Shown piece after piece: positions 1-5,109 of a stretch of DNA of 8,032 nucleotides. A program made the position numbers and the translations under genes. The notes beneath the pieces were generated by a model. That model was not told where the DNA came from. It did no database searches and saw nothing but the letters and a program-made list of their open reading frames with translations. Each line of letters starts with the position of its first letter. Positions within the stretch are counted from its first letter, which is position 1. Source of the DNA: Alphaproteobacteria bacterium (GTDB lineage: Bacteria; Pseudomonadota; Alphaproteobacteria; Micavibrionales; CSBR16-224). The stretch spans positions 1 through 8,032 of the forward strand of contig SKHU01000249.1 of NCBI GenBank assembly GCA_007116755.1, given 5' to 3'.

Positions 1-300
1 GCCATGCGCCTCTAGCAATCTACCCGGGCGACGGGCGCGGAAATGCGCCATATGCCGCCCCTATTTGATCTTGCTCCCGGCGGGGTTTGCCCTGCCGTTT
101 CCGTTGCCGGAAACGCGGTGCGCTCTTACCGCACCATTTCACCCTTACCCCGCCGAAACGGGGCGGTATATTTTCTGCGGCACTTTCCATGAACCGTCAA
201 GCGATCCTCCGGCCGTTAACCGGCGCCGTATTTCCGTGGAGCCCGGACTTTCCTCGACGCATCAAGATGCGCCGCAACCGTCCGGCCGTCCGGCAAGCGG
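1..300 (-). ncRNA. rnpB: RNase P RNA, type A (3' end off the window)
   Basis: Catalytic RNA of ribonuclease P, which removes the 5' leader of tRNA precursors together with the RnpA protein. Read on the minus strand, the conserved 5' block GAGGAAAGTCCGGGCTCC (P4 5' half) lies at 238-255. Further on come a GGTAAGGGTGAAA block followed by GGTGCGGTAAGAGCGCACC (about 118-155), then GGCAAACCCC...GGAGCAAGATCAAATAGGGG (about 57-95), and CCGGGTAGATTGCTAGAGG near the left edge. Block order and wording match alphaproteobacterial type A RNAs. The 3' part, with the ACAGAA-GGCTTA half of P4 and the P1 3' strand, is missing because the window starts inside the gene. The 5' end is set at about 295-300 from the P1-like GCCGGACGGCC strand, with an uncertainty of about 10 bases. 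It starts only about 11-16 bases after the stop codon of the upstream methyltransferase gene on the same strand. Confidence 0.95.
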
Positions 301-301
301 C

Positions 302-330
302 AGTCTATCCCTAAAACAGCTTGACCGCAA
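302..330 (-). promoter_or_regulatory. Candidate rnpB promoter overlapping the end of the methyltransferase gene
   Basis: On the minus strand TTGCGG (325-330) and TAGACT (302-307) are separated by exactly 17 bases, giving 3/6 and 4/6 matches to sigma-70 consensus. A start about 7 bases downstream falls near 295, where the RNase P RNA is expected to begin on structural grounds. The methyltransferase stop codon (311-313) lies in the spacer. The agreement of spacing and RNA end is the main support, because the hexamers themselves are weak. Confidence 0.4.
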
Positions 331-952
331 CCGTCATTCCGTCGGCCAGCGGCAGCAGGATGGAACAGTATTTTTTAGGATCGGCCATGCGGGCGTTAAA
401 GGTTTTCATGATTTCATTGGTGCTTTGGCGGATACGGGGCGGCAGCGGCTCGTCGCCTTTCAGCCAGACCGCGCCGGACAGCAGCGTATTGTCGGCGACA
501 ATTATTCCGCCTTTGCGGATGTTTTTTTCCGCCCAGTCGAGATAATCGAGATATTGCCGTTTATCCGCATCGATAAAAATCATATCAAACGGCGCTTTGT
601 CCTCCATCGCGGCCAATTGTTCCAGCGCATCGCCGTGCATCGGCGTGACGTTTCGGGCGTTTTTCAGCGTCTGTTCCGCCAGCGCAAAACGGGCAGGGTC
701 GCGCTCGATGGTGTAAAGCCGTCCGCCTTTGGGCAGGGCGCGGGATATCCACAGCGCCGAATATCCGGCCAGCGTGCCGATTTCAACGGCATTTTTAACC
801 TTGCCTAGCCGGATCAGAAACTGCAGAAACTTCCCGTCTTCCGGCGTGATCTGAATAGGCTCGGTCGCCAGCTCGGTACGGCGCACCACCTCGCGCAGCG
901 TTTCATCTTCTGCGGCAAAAAGGGCGCGGATATAATCCTGTTGTCTGTCCAT
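311..952 (-). CDS. SAM-dependent O-methyltransferase, family 3 (caffeoyl-CoA OMT-like)
   Basis: A 213-residue class I methyltransferase that transfers a methyl group from S-adenosylmethionine to a hydroxyl of an unknown small molecule, probably in the cytoplasm and metal dependent. The SAM-binding motif I is VEIGTLAGYSALWIS (56-70), followed by the acidic YTIER (80-84). FIDADK (126-131) and VADN (152-155) supply D128, D154 and N155, which correspond to the divalent metal ligands of the plant caffeoyl-CoA enzymes. The length is typical of bacterial members (about 210-225). The ATG at 950-952 has no recognisable Shine-Dalgarno sequence, but the next Met is residue 105, so this start is kept. 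A TATAAC box 7 bases upstream suggests a leaderless message. The gene is divergent from mutM and followed closely by rnpB. The substrate cannot be told from sequence; bacterial relatives are often annotated only as putative O-methyltransferases. Confidence 0.9.
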   Translation of the reverse strand: MDRQQDYIRALFAAEDETLREVVRRTELATEPIQITPEDGKFLQFLIRLGKVKNAVEIGTLAGYSALWISRALPKGGRLYTIERDPARFALAEQTLKNARNVTPMHGDALEQLAAMEDKAPFDMIFIDADKRQYLDYLDWAEKNIRKGGIIVADNTLLSGAVWLKGDEPLPPRIRQSTNEIMKTFNARMADPKKYCSILLPLADGMTVAVKLF

Positions 953-959
953 AATTTCA

Positions 960-967
960 GTTATAAA
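960..967. promoter_or_regulatory. Overlapping divergent -10 elements between the methyltransferase gene and mutM
   Basis: The self-complementary core TTATAA (962-967 is TATAAA on the plus strand) also reads TATAAC on the minus strand (960-965), a 5/6 match to the -10 consensus in both directions. On the minus strand the expected start lies at about 953, next to the methyltransferase ATG. On the plus strand it would give a leader of about 30 bases for mutM. No convincing -35 box was found: the best plus-strand candidate, TTGTCT at 941-946, is only 15 bases away. Confidence 0.35.
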
Positions 968-1004
968 GACTCTGTCTTAAAAAAGAGTAAGGATAAAAAA
1001 GAGA

Positions 1005-1838
1005 ATGCCCGAACTTCCCGAAGTGGAAACGGTACGGCGCGGACTTCTCCCTGTTCTGGAGCGAGGCAGAATCGTTGAATATGTGCAGAACAGAGCCGAT
1101 TTGCGCTTTCCGATCCCCGTCGATCTGAAGCCGCTGCTGTGCGGCAGCCGTATCGCGCAGTTGAAAAGACGCGGCAAATATCTGATTTTCGCAATGGAGA
1201 GCGGTGCACATATCGTCTGGCATCTGGGCATGTCGGGGCAGATCAGAATCGACGAAGAAACAAAAAAACACGATCATATCGTGATGATAACGGAAGATGG
1301 GCGGCGGATTGCCTTTCACGATCCGCGCCGTTTCGGCTATGTGCTGACAGCAAAAACCGACGGAATTGACGCATTGCCCTGCTTTCATACAATGGGACCG
1401 GAGCCGCTGGACGGTGCGGCATTTCATGCCTCATATCTGAAGGACAAGCTGCACGGGCGCAAAATGCCGGTCAAAACTGCTTTGCTGGATCAGCGCATCG
1501 TTGCGGGGCTGGGGAATATCTATGTCTGTGAGGCGCTGTTTCAGGCCGGAATTCACCCTGAAAGCGAAGCAGGGATGCTGAAAGAAAATCATTGCGAGAA
1601 AATTGTTGCCACCGTGCAGGATGTTTTGAATCGCGCGATTGCGGCGGGCGGCTCGTCTTTGAAAGATAAAAGCTATAAACAGCCCTCGGGCAAGCTTGGC
1701 TATTTCCAGCAGCAGCTGGCCGTGTATGGCCGCGAGGGAGAAAATTGTATCGATCCCGCCTGCCGGGGCATTATCAAACGGATTACGCAAGGCGGACGGT
1801 CAAGCTTTTATTGTCCTTCGCATCAATCGCCGCTATAA
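1005..1838 (+). CDS. mutM: Formamidopyrimidine-DNA glycosylase / AP lyase (Fpg, MutM)
   Basis: Base-excision repair enzyme that removes 8-oxoguanine and formamidopyrimidines from DNA and cleaves the resulting abasic site. The start MPELPEVE gives the catalytic N-terminal proline (P2) and the general-acid glutamate (E3), which fixes the ATG. K58 in KRRGKYLIF, HLGMSG (73-78), DPRRFG (106-111) and the helix-two-turn-helix segment around GLGNIYVCEALF (168-179) are the usual family landmarks. The C-terminal zinc finger has C248, C253 and C270, with R265 in QGGRSSFYC; the fourth ligand position is H273 instead of the usual Cys. The length of 277 is normal (about 270-290). AAGGA at 989-993 is a somewhat distant ribosome site. 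It is the first gene of a probable operon with the exported protein and the enoyl-CoA hydratase. Confidence 0.97.
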   Translation: MPELPEVETVRRGLLPVLERGRIVEYVQNRADLRFPIPVDLKPLLCGSRIAQLKRRGKYLIFAMESGAHIVWHLGMSGQIRIDEETKKHDHIVMITEDGRRIAFHDPRRFGYVLTAKTDGIDALPCFHTMGPEPLDGAAFHASYLKDKLHGRKMPVKTALLDQRIVAGLGNIYVCEALFQAGIHPESEAGMLKENHCEKIVATVQDVLNRAIAAGGSSLKDKSYKQPSGKLGYFQQQLAVYGREGENCIDPACRGIIKRITQGGRSSFYCPSHQSPL

Positions 1839-1865
1839 TGGCCGCATATAACAGGAGAACAGCTC

Positions 1866-2249
1866 ATGAAAAATCGCATAATTGCCGGAATATTCGCCGT
1901 TTTCTTTCTGTTTGGCGGCACAATTTCCGCCGCGGCGTATAACGCATCCTCTTCCTCCCAGTTTTTTACGGCGGTGACGGATCTGCCGCTGATGCCGGGT
2001 TTTATTGAACAGCTTGACGAAAACATGATTTTTGACAAGCCGGAAGGCCGCATTGTGGAGACCGAAGCGTTCGGGCGCGGAACGCGTGAAATTGCGGAAG
2101 GGTTTTATCTGGAAACGCTGCCGCAGCTCGGCTGGCGTTTTGTCGGCGGCCACCGCTTTGAGCGCGGCGAGGAAACGCTGGAAATCGATTTTTCCGAACA
2201 GGCCGATTACATCACCATTCATGTCACCGTCAAACCGAATAAAGGCTAG
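1866..2249 (+). CDS. Small exported protein of unknown function
   Basis: A 127-residue protein, probably periplasmic. The N-terminus has a basic start (MKNR), a hydrophobic core (about 5-20) and an AXA-type cleavage site, most likely after A24 (SAAA|YN), so the mature part is about 103 residues. There is no cysteine, so it is not a lipoprotein. The mature part contains TDLPLMPGF (38-46), FDKPEGRIVE (56-65), an acidic and aromatic stretch FYLETLPQLGW (80-90), and alternating hydrophobic positions near the end that suggest beta strands (ETLEIDF, DYITIHVTV). I recall similar LPLMPG / FDKPEGRIVE proteins beside mutM or enoyl-CoA hydratase genes in other alphaproteobacteria, but I could not check this. 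AGGAGA (1853-1858) lies 7 bases before the ATG. It starts 27 bases after mutM and ends 6 bases before the hydratase, so cotranscription is likely. No function can be assigned. Confidence 0.88.
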   Translation: MKNRIIAGIFAVFFLFGGTISAAAYNASSSSQFFTAVTDLPLMPGFIEQLDENMIFDKPEGRIVETEAFGRGTREIAEGFYLETLPQLGWRFVGGHRFERGEETLEIDFSEQADYITIHVTVKPNKG

Positions 2250-2255
2250 AAAAAT

Positions 2256-3041
2256 ATGGGTGCATATCAGTATATCAAAACCGAAACCACGGCAGAGGGA
2301 ACGGTCGGCATTGTCCGTCTGGATCGTCCCGAAGCGCTGAATGCGCTGTGCGGTGCATTGATGGACGAACTCGGCGCGGCGCTGGAAGCGTTTGAAAATG
2401 ACGGCAAAATCGGTTGTATGATTATCACCGGCAATGAAAAGGCTTTTGCCGCCGGTGCCGATATCAAGGAAATGCAGTCAAAAGAATTTTCGGAAGTTTA
2501 TGTCGGCGATCTTTTGACCAAAAACTGGGAAAAAGTCTCGGCCTGCCGCAAGCCTGTGATCGCGGCGGTTGCCGGATATGCGCTGGGCGGCGGCTGTGAG
2601 TTGGCGATGATGTGCGATATTCTGCTGGCGGCGGATAACGCCAAATTCGGCCAGCCGGAAATCAAGATCGGCACGCTGCCCGGTGTCGGCGGCACACAGC
2701 GCCTGACGCGTCTGGTCGGCAAGCCGAAAGCAATGGAAATGTGTCTGACAGGACGCATGATTGATGCGGAAGAAGCGGTCTCCAGCGGTCTGGCTGCACG
2801 CGTTGTGCCGCTGGACAAGCTGATGGATGAGGCGGTTTCTGTTGCACGCACCATCGCCTCCATGTCGCTTCCGGCTGTGATGATGGTCAAAGAGGCTGTG
2901 AACAGGTCTTACGAGACAACGCTGGCGGAAGGTCTGCGCTTTGAGCGGCGGCTGTTTCATTCCAGTTTTGCCACAGCAGATCAGAAAGAAGGCATGCAGG
3001 CCTTTATCGAAAAACGCGAAGCAAAATTTGCCGGCAAATAA
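2256..3041 (+). CDS. Enoyl-CoA hydratase (crotonase family)
   Basis: Adds water across the 2,3-double bond of trans-enoyl-CoA esters to form 3-hydroxyacyl-CoA in fatty-acid or amino-acid breakdown. The 261 residues cover a whole crotonase fold. FAAGADIKEM (64-73) gives the oxyanion-hole alanine A68, and ALGGGCELA (109-117) the second oxyanion glycine G112. The two catalytic glutamates of true hydratases are both present, E115 and E135 (in FGQPEIKIGTLPGVGGTQRL), matching E144 and E164 of the rat mitochondrial enzyme. That favours hydratase activity over the isomerase or dehalogenase branches. The C-terminal helical part ends in FIEKREAKFAGK, typical of short-chain hydratases. The start is 6 bases after the preceding stop with only AAAGG (2241-2245) upstream, so translational coupling is plausible. 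Acyl-chain preference cannot be read from sequence. Confidence 0.95.
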   Translation: MGAYQYIKTETTAEGTVGIVRLDRPEALNALCGALMDELGAALEAFENDGKIGCMIITGNEKAFAAGADIKEMQSKEFSEVYVGDLLTKNWEKVSACRKPVIAAVAGYALGGGCELAMMCDILLAADNAKFGQPEIKIGTLPGVGGTQRLTRLVGKPKAMEMCLTGRMIDAEEAVSSGLAARVVPLDKLMDEAVSVARTIASMSLPAVMMVKEAVNRSYETTLAEGLRFERRLFHSSFATADQKEGMQAFIEKREAKFAGK

Positions 3042-3066
3042 ACGGATTTATATCAATAAAATCCTG

Positions 3067-3095
3067 TTGACTTATTTTCGGAAAACCTCTAAAAA
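3067..3095 (+). promoter_or_regulatory. Candidate rpsT promoter
   Basis: TTGACT (3067-3072) and TAAAAA (3090-3095) with a 17-base spacer, in the 161-base gap between the hydratase and rpsT. The -35 is 5/6 and the -10 is 4/6 to consensus. Transcription would begin near 3102 and give a leader of about 100 bases. No better pair was found in this gap. Confidence 0.5.
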
Positions 3096-3099
3096 GGCG

Positions 3100-3120
3100 T
3101 TTGTGTATTGGATTCACAAA
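3100..3120. repeat. Inverted repeat TTTGTG-N9-CACAAA in the rpsT leader
   Basis: Perfect 6-base arms at 3100-3105 and 3115-3120 around a 9-base centre. It lies at the predicted 5' end of the rpsT transcript. It is not followed by a T run, so it is not a normal intrinsic terminator. It could be an operator, a 5'-end stabilising hairpin or chance. Confidence 0.4.
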
Positions 3121-3202
3121 TTCGGCGCGGCTTGGTTTTTGGATAGAGAAACCCCTGCATGCGGCTGAATTTTAAGAAAAAGGTCTATGAGGAAAAAAGA
3201 GA

Positions 3203-3472
3203 ATGGCAAACCATAAATCTGCAAAAAAACGTATTCGTCGTAACGAACGCCGTCGTGTGATCAATAAAAGCCGTATTTCGCGCATTCGCACATTTGTTCG
3301 TAAAGTGGAAGAGGCAATTGAAGCCGGCGATAAAAAAGCTGCCGATGCGGCTTTTGTTAAAGCGCAGCCCGAGATTCACCGCGGTGTGAGCAAAGGCATT
3401 CTGCATAAAAAATCTGCTTCCCGCAGATTGTCGCGTTTGTCGCGGCGCATCAAAGTTCTGGCCTCCAAATAA
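3203..3472 (+). CDS. rpsT: 30S ribosomal protein S20
   Basis: Primary-binding protein of the small ribosomal subunit that contacts 16S rRNA as a helical bundle. The 89 residues begin with the hallmark MANHKSAKKRIRRNERRR and are very basic. The middle helix (about 24-56) and the C-terminal HKKSASRRLSRLSRRI (68-83) match the family, including the conserved HK-x-A-x-R-x-x-SRL pattern. Length is normal for S20 (about 85-90). GAGGA (3189-3193) stands 9 bases before the ATG. The long leader with an inverted repeat may allow control of its own expression, which is known for S20 in E. coli but is not shown here. In many alphaproteobacteria dnaA follows; here an unrecognised small gene does. Confidence 0.98.
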   Translation: MANHKSAKKRIRRNERRRVINKSRISRIRTFVRKVEEAIEAGDKKAADAAFVKAQPEIHRGVSKGILHKKSASRRLSRLSRRIKVLASK

Positions 3473-3535
3473 ACGGCCGGAAATAATATTTTTTTGATTG
3501 ATTTTCAACCTTTCGCAAGAGGGAGAAGGGGAAAA

Positions 3536-3808
3536 ATGGATTCTGAGACAAAAAAGCGGAATTTTCAGCCGTTGAAAACCGATGAACAATACAGAACAAC
3601 TTTACGGGAAATCGGCGAATTGCGCCGGGCCTTTGATCATGCCGTCAATCCCGAGCTGTACAAACATGATCCCGAAACCGTTGCGGCCAGCAAACAGGCG
3701 GTGAACGAGTTGATCGAAGAACTGGAAGAGCGCAGACGGGATTACGAGAGGCGGAATACCAATGCCTCTCTTGGCTTTGCAGACGGGCGCTACTGCCGTA
3801 TCGCCTGA
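3536..3808 (+). CDS. Small charged helical protein, function unknown
   Basis: A 90-residue protein that I do not recognise. The start is taken at the ATG at 3536 because the purine-rich GAGGGAGAAGGGG (3519-3531) lies just before it; a longer reading from TTG at 3494 would place this ribosome site inside the gene. The sequence is rich in Glu, Arg and Lys and looks helical: one helix around 16-36 (EQYRTTLREIGELRRAFDHA) and a second, coiled-coil-like one around 46-72 (ASKQAVNELIEELEERRRDY). It has one cysteine (C87) near the end, no signal peptide and no membrane segment. It lies 63 bases after rpsT with no clear terminator between, so it may be cotranscribed with rpsT. It is convergent with the 240-residue gene, with 24 bases between their ends and no visible terminator there. 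Confidence 0.72.
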   Translation: MDSETKKRNFQPLKTDEQYRTTLREIGELRRAFDHAVNPELYKHDPETVAASKQAVNELIEELEERRRDYERRNTNASLGFADGRYCRIA

Positions 3809-3832
3809 AAATCATCCATCCTGAATTAAAAT

Positions 3833-4555
3833 TTATGCAGAAACGGCAAGATTTTGCCCGTCGCGCTTTCTTTTGGCCGAGGGCGTGTTGCCGATTTCAC
3901 GTCCGCGCAGGGATTTTTCGATCATGTTAAACCCTTGACCGTATTCGCGGTAAAGGTCGCTGCGCAGATTGCTGAGACCGTTTTCCATGCGCCAGATATG
4001 TTCGGCGGAGAAGCTGTATTTTTGTTGCAGGGCCTCCAGAAGCTTGAACTGGATGGTTTTCAACTCCTCCAGACGCGCCTGATCTGCGCCCAGTGAATAT
4101 TTGCTGGTTTTTTTCTTTTTCCCGCCTTTGATTGTAAAGGGAGAGTCGGTCATAAAACGGCTTTCCGGCACGTTGCGTTTTTCAAAAACGCCTTTTTTCC
4201 CGAAGCTGCCGGTCATGGCGGCGGAATGACGCCGTTTTGCGGCGCGCGTTGTCAGCCCTTCAAGCAGGTCGATAACCTCCAAAACAATTTCCATACCCGG
4301 AGAATCCGAAGCTGTGCTGTAGCGGCGCATATTGTCGTTTCTGTACGGGGGGGCAACGGTAAACTTGCTGGCTGCAGATTTTTTTTGTTTCTTTTCGCTT
4401 TTCCGGCTGCTGGAAAAGCGTGACAGCGGGTTGGAGGGGTTTTTGGCAATGGCATCTTCCTGTGCGGCGATGGCGCCGGCAACACTCTGCAATTCTGTGG
4501 GAATATGCACGTTTTTGGCAACTTCACCGTCTATGGTTTTGGGAATCGCTGTCAT
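3833..4555 (-). CDS. Basic, partly disordered protein, function unknown
   Basis: A 240-residue protein without a recognised domain, signal peptide, membrane segment or cysteine. The N-terminal half is low in complexity and has a lysine/serine cluster RKSEKKQKKSAASK (51-64). A short amphipathic helix follows (MEIVLEVIDLLEGL, 88-101). A second lysine cluster, GGKKKKTSK (144-152), leads into the best-ordered part, a helical region at about 157-217 (ARLEELKTIQFKLLEALQQK, then SAEHIWRMENGLSNLRSDLY). The tail carries another basic patch (AKRKRD, 227-232). The basic clusters would suit binding to nucleic acid or to a polyanion, but that is only inference. AAAAGG (4568-4573) is 12 bases from the ATG, rather far. 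A near-consensus promoter lies about 80 bases upstream. The gene contains an A8 tract (4379-4386) and a C7 tract (4347-4353) on its coding strand. It runs convergent to the 90-residue gene. Confidence 0.8.
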   Translation of the reverse strand: MTAIPKTIDGEVAKNVHIPTELQSVAGAIAAQEDAIAKNPSNPLSRFSSSRKSEKKQKKSAASKFTVAPPYRNDNMRRYSTASDSPGMEIVLEVIDLLEGLTTRAAKRRHSAAMTGSFGKKGVFEKRNVPESRFMTDSPFTIKGGKKKKTSKYSLGADQARLEELKTIQFKLLEALQQKYSFSAEHIWRMENGLSNLRSDLYREYGQGFNMIEKSLRGREIGNTPSAKRKRDGQNLAVSA

Positions 4556-4632
4556 TGCACTGTGCTACCTTTTGATTTGTAATGTGTTTTACCGATTTTT
4601 TATTTTTTTGCAAAACCGATTCTATCGCGCAT

Positions 4633-4661
4633 ATTATAACATAACGGCACGCTCCCGTCAA
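4633..4661 (-). promoter_or_regulatory. Strong sigma-70-type promoter of the 240-residue gene
   Basis: On the minus strand TTGACG (4656-4661, 5/6) and a perfect TATAAT (4633-4638) are separated by exactly 17 bases. The expected start is near 4626, giving a leader of about 70 A/T-rich bases before the ATG at 4555. This is the closest match to consensus that I found in the window. Confidence 0.7.
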
Positions 4662-4671
4662 AATGTTATGT
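4639..4671. repeat. Inverted repeat ACATAAC-N19-GTTATGT around the -35 box
   Basis: Perfect 7-base arms at 4639-4645 and 4665-4671. Relative to the minus-strand promoter, one arm touches the -10 box inside the spacer and the other lies just upstream of the -35 box. This placement is what an operator for a dimeric regulator would look like. ACATAAC occurs once more in this window's intergenic DNA, at 5993-5999 upstream of carD. Confidence 0.4.
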
Positions 4672-4680
4672 ATAGTCTTC

Positions 4681-4709
4681 TTGACGCGTTTCCTCCCATG
4701 GGGTAGGGT
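4681..4709 (+). promoter_or_regulatory. Candidate promoter of the 92-residue gene
   Basis: TTGACG (4681-4686) and TAGGGT (4704-4709) with a 17-base spacer. The -35 is good but the -10 is poor (3/6). It points away from the promoter at 4633-4661, so the two would be divergent with about 20 bases between their -35 boxes. A start near 4716 would give a leader of about 115 bases. Confidence 0.35.
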
Positions 4710-4712
4710 GCG

Positions 4713-4731
4713 AAAGGTTTTCTTTACCTTT
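4713..4731 (+). other. Small hairpin in the leader of the 92-residue gene
   Basis: AAAGGT (4713-4718) and ACCTTT (4726-4731) form a perfect 6-base stem with a 7-base loop, at or just after the predicted transcription start. The stem is A/T-rich and no strong T run follows, so a terminator role is doubtful. Confidence 0.3.
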
Positions 4732-4830
4732 ATTTGTTAGCATATGAGATAAGGGCAAAAGAATAATATTGCATCGGCCGGACAGTGATTCGGTTGATGG
4801 AAAACGAGAAGTTTTTGAGGAGCATGTATC

Positions 4831-5109
4831 GTGACAAATATCAATCCGGTTCAAACGGCGGTTGTAAATACGTTTCAGCCCGGTGTCGGCAACAACAATG
4901 AGCGTGTCGGGACGCCTGAACAGGAACCCCGCACCAATCAGGTTCAGCCGCGCGATGCGCAATCTGCGGAAACACAGCGCAGCAATGAAGATAATTCCTT
5001 GCAAAGACGGGATGATGAAAACCGGCAGGTCAATTCACGCGAAGATGCCGGAATCGGAGAAGATGTCCGCACGGAAAGTCGCGGCTCGCTTTTTGATGTT
5101 GAGGTTTAG
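4831..5109 (+). CDS. Small, probably disordered hydrophilic protein, function unknown
   Basis: A 92-residue protein with no recognised domain. The start is GTG at 4831, supported by AGGAG (4818-4822) 8 bases upstream; the nearby ATG at 4824 is in another frame and closes after about 25 codons. After a mildly hydrophobic beginning (NINPVQTAVVNTFQPGVG, 3-20), residues 21-84 are almost only Asn, Gln, Glu, Asp, Arg, Ser, Pro and Gly, with no hydrophobic core, so the chain is probably unfolded alone. The end is different, RGSLFDVEV (84-92), and may be a short conserved binding tail; I recall similar RGS-x-x-D-x-x-V ends in other small alphaproteobacterial proteins but could not check. There is no signal peptide, cysteine or tryptophan. 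The gene stands alone, with its own leader and a strong terminator 80 bases after the stop. Confidence 0.75.
   Translation: MTNINPVQTAVVNTFQPGVGNNNERVGTPEQEPRTNQVQPRDAQSAETQRSNEDNSLQRRDDENRQVNSREDAGIGEDVRTESRGSLFDVEV

Noticed and set aside
65..808. A 247-codon open frame on the plus strand
   Set aside because: It lies opposite RNase P RNA and the methyltransferase gene; the protein has no recognisable features and both minus-strand genes are secure.
957..1427. A 156-codon open frame on the minus strand
   Set aside because: Antisense to the unmistakable N-terminal half of mutM and covers its promoter region; shadow frame.
2478..2960. Open frames of 130-160 codons on the minus strand
   Set aside because: Antisense to the enoyl-CoA hydratase with all catalytic residues intact on the plus strand.
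3044..3064. Weak inverted repeat GGATTT...AAATCC after the hydratase gene
   Set aside because: A/T-rich 6-base stem with no T run directly after it; not supportable as a terminator.
3102..3110. Possible DnaA box TGTGTATTG before rpsT
   Set aside because: Only 7 of 9 positions fit TGTGNATAA and it is single; no cluster that would indicate an origin.
3494..3535. Upstream TTG start for the 90-residue gene
   Set aside because: The purine-rich ribosome site at 3519-3531 fits the ATG at 3536 and would be inside the gene if the TTG were used.
3185..3589. A 134-codon open frame on the minus strand
   Set aside because: Antisense to rpsT, which is certain.
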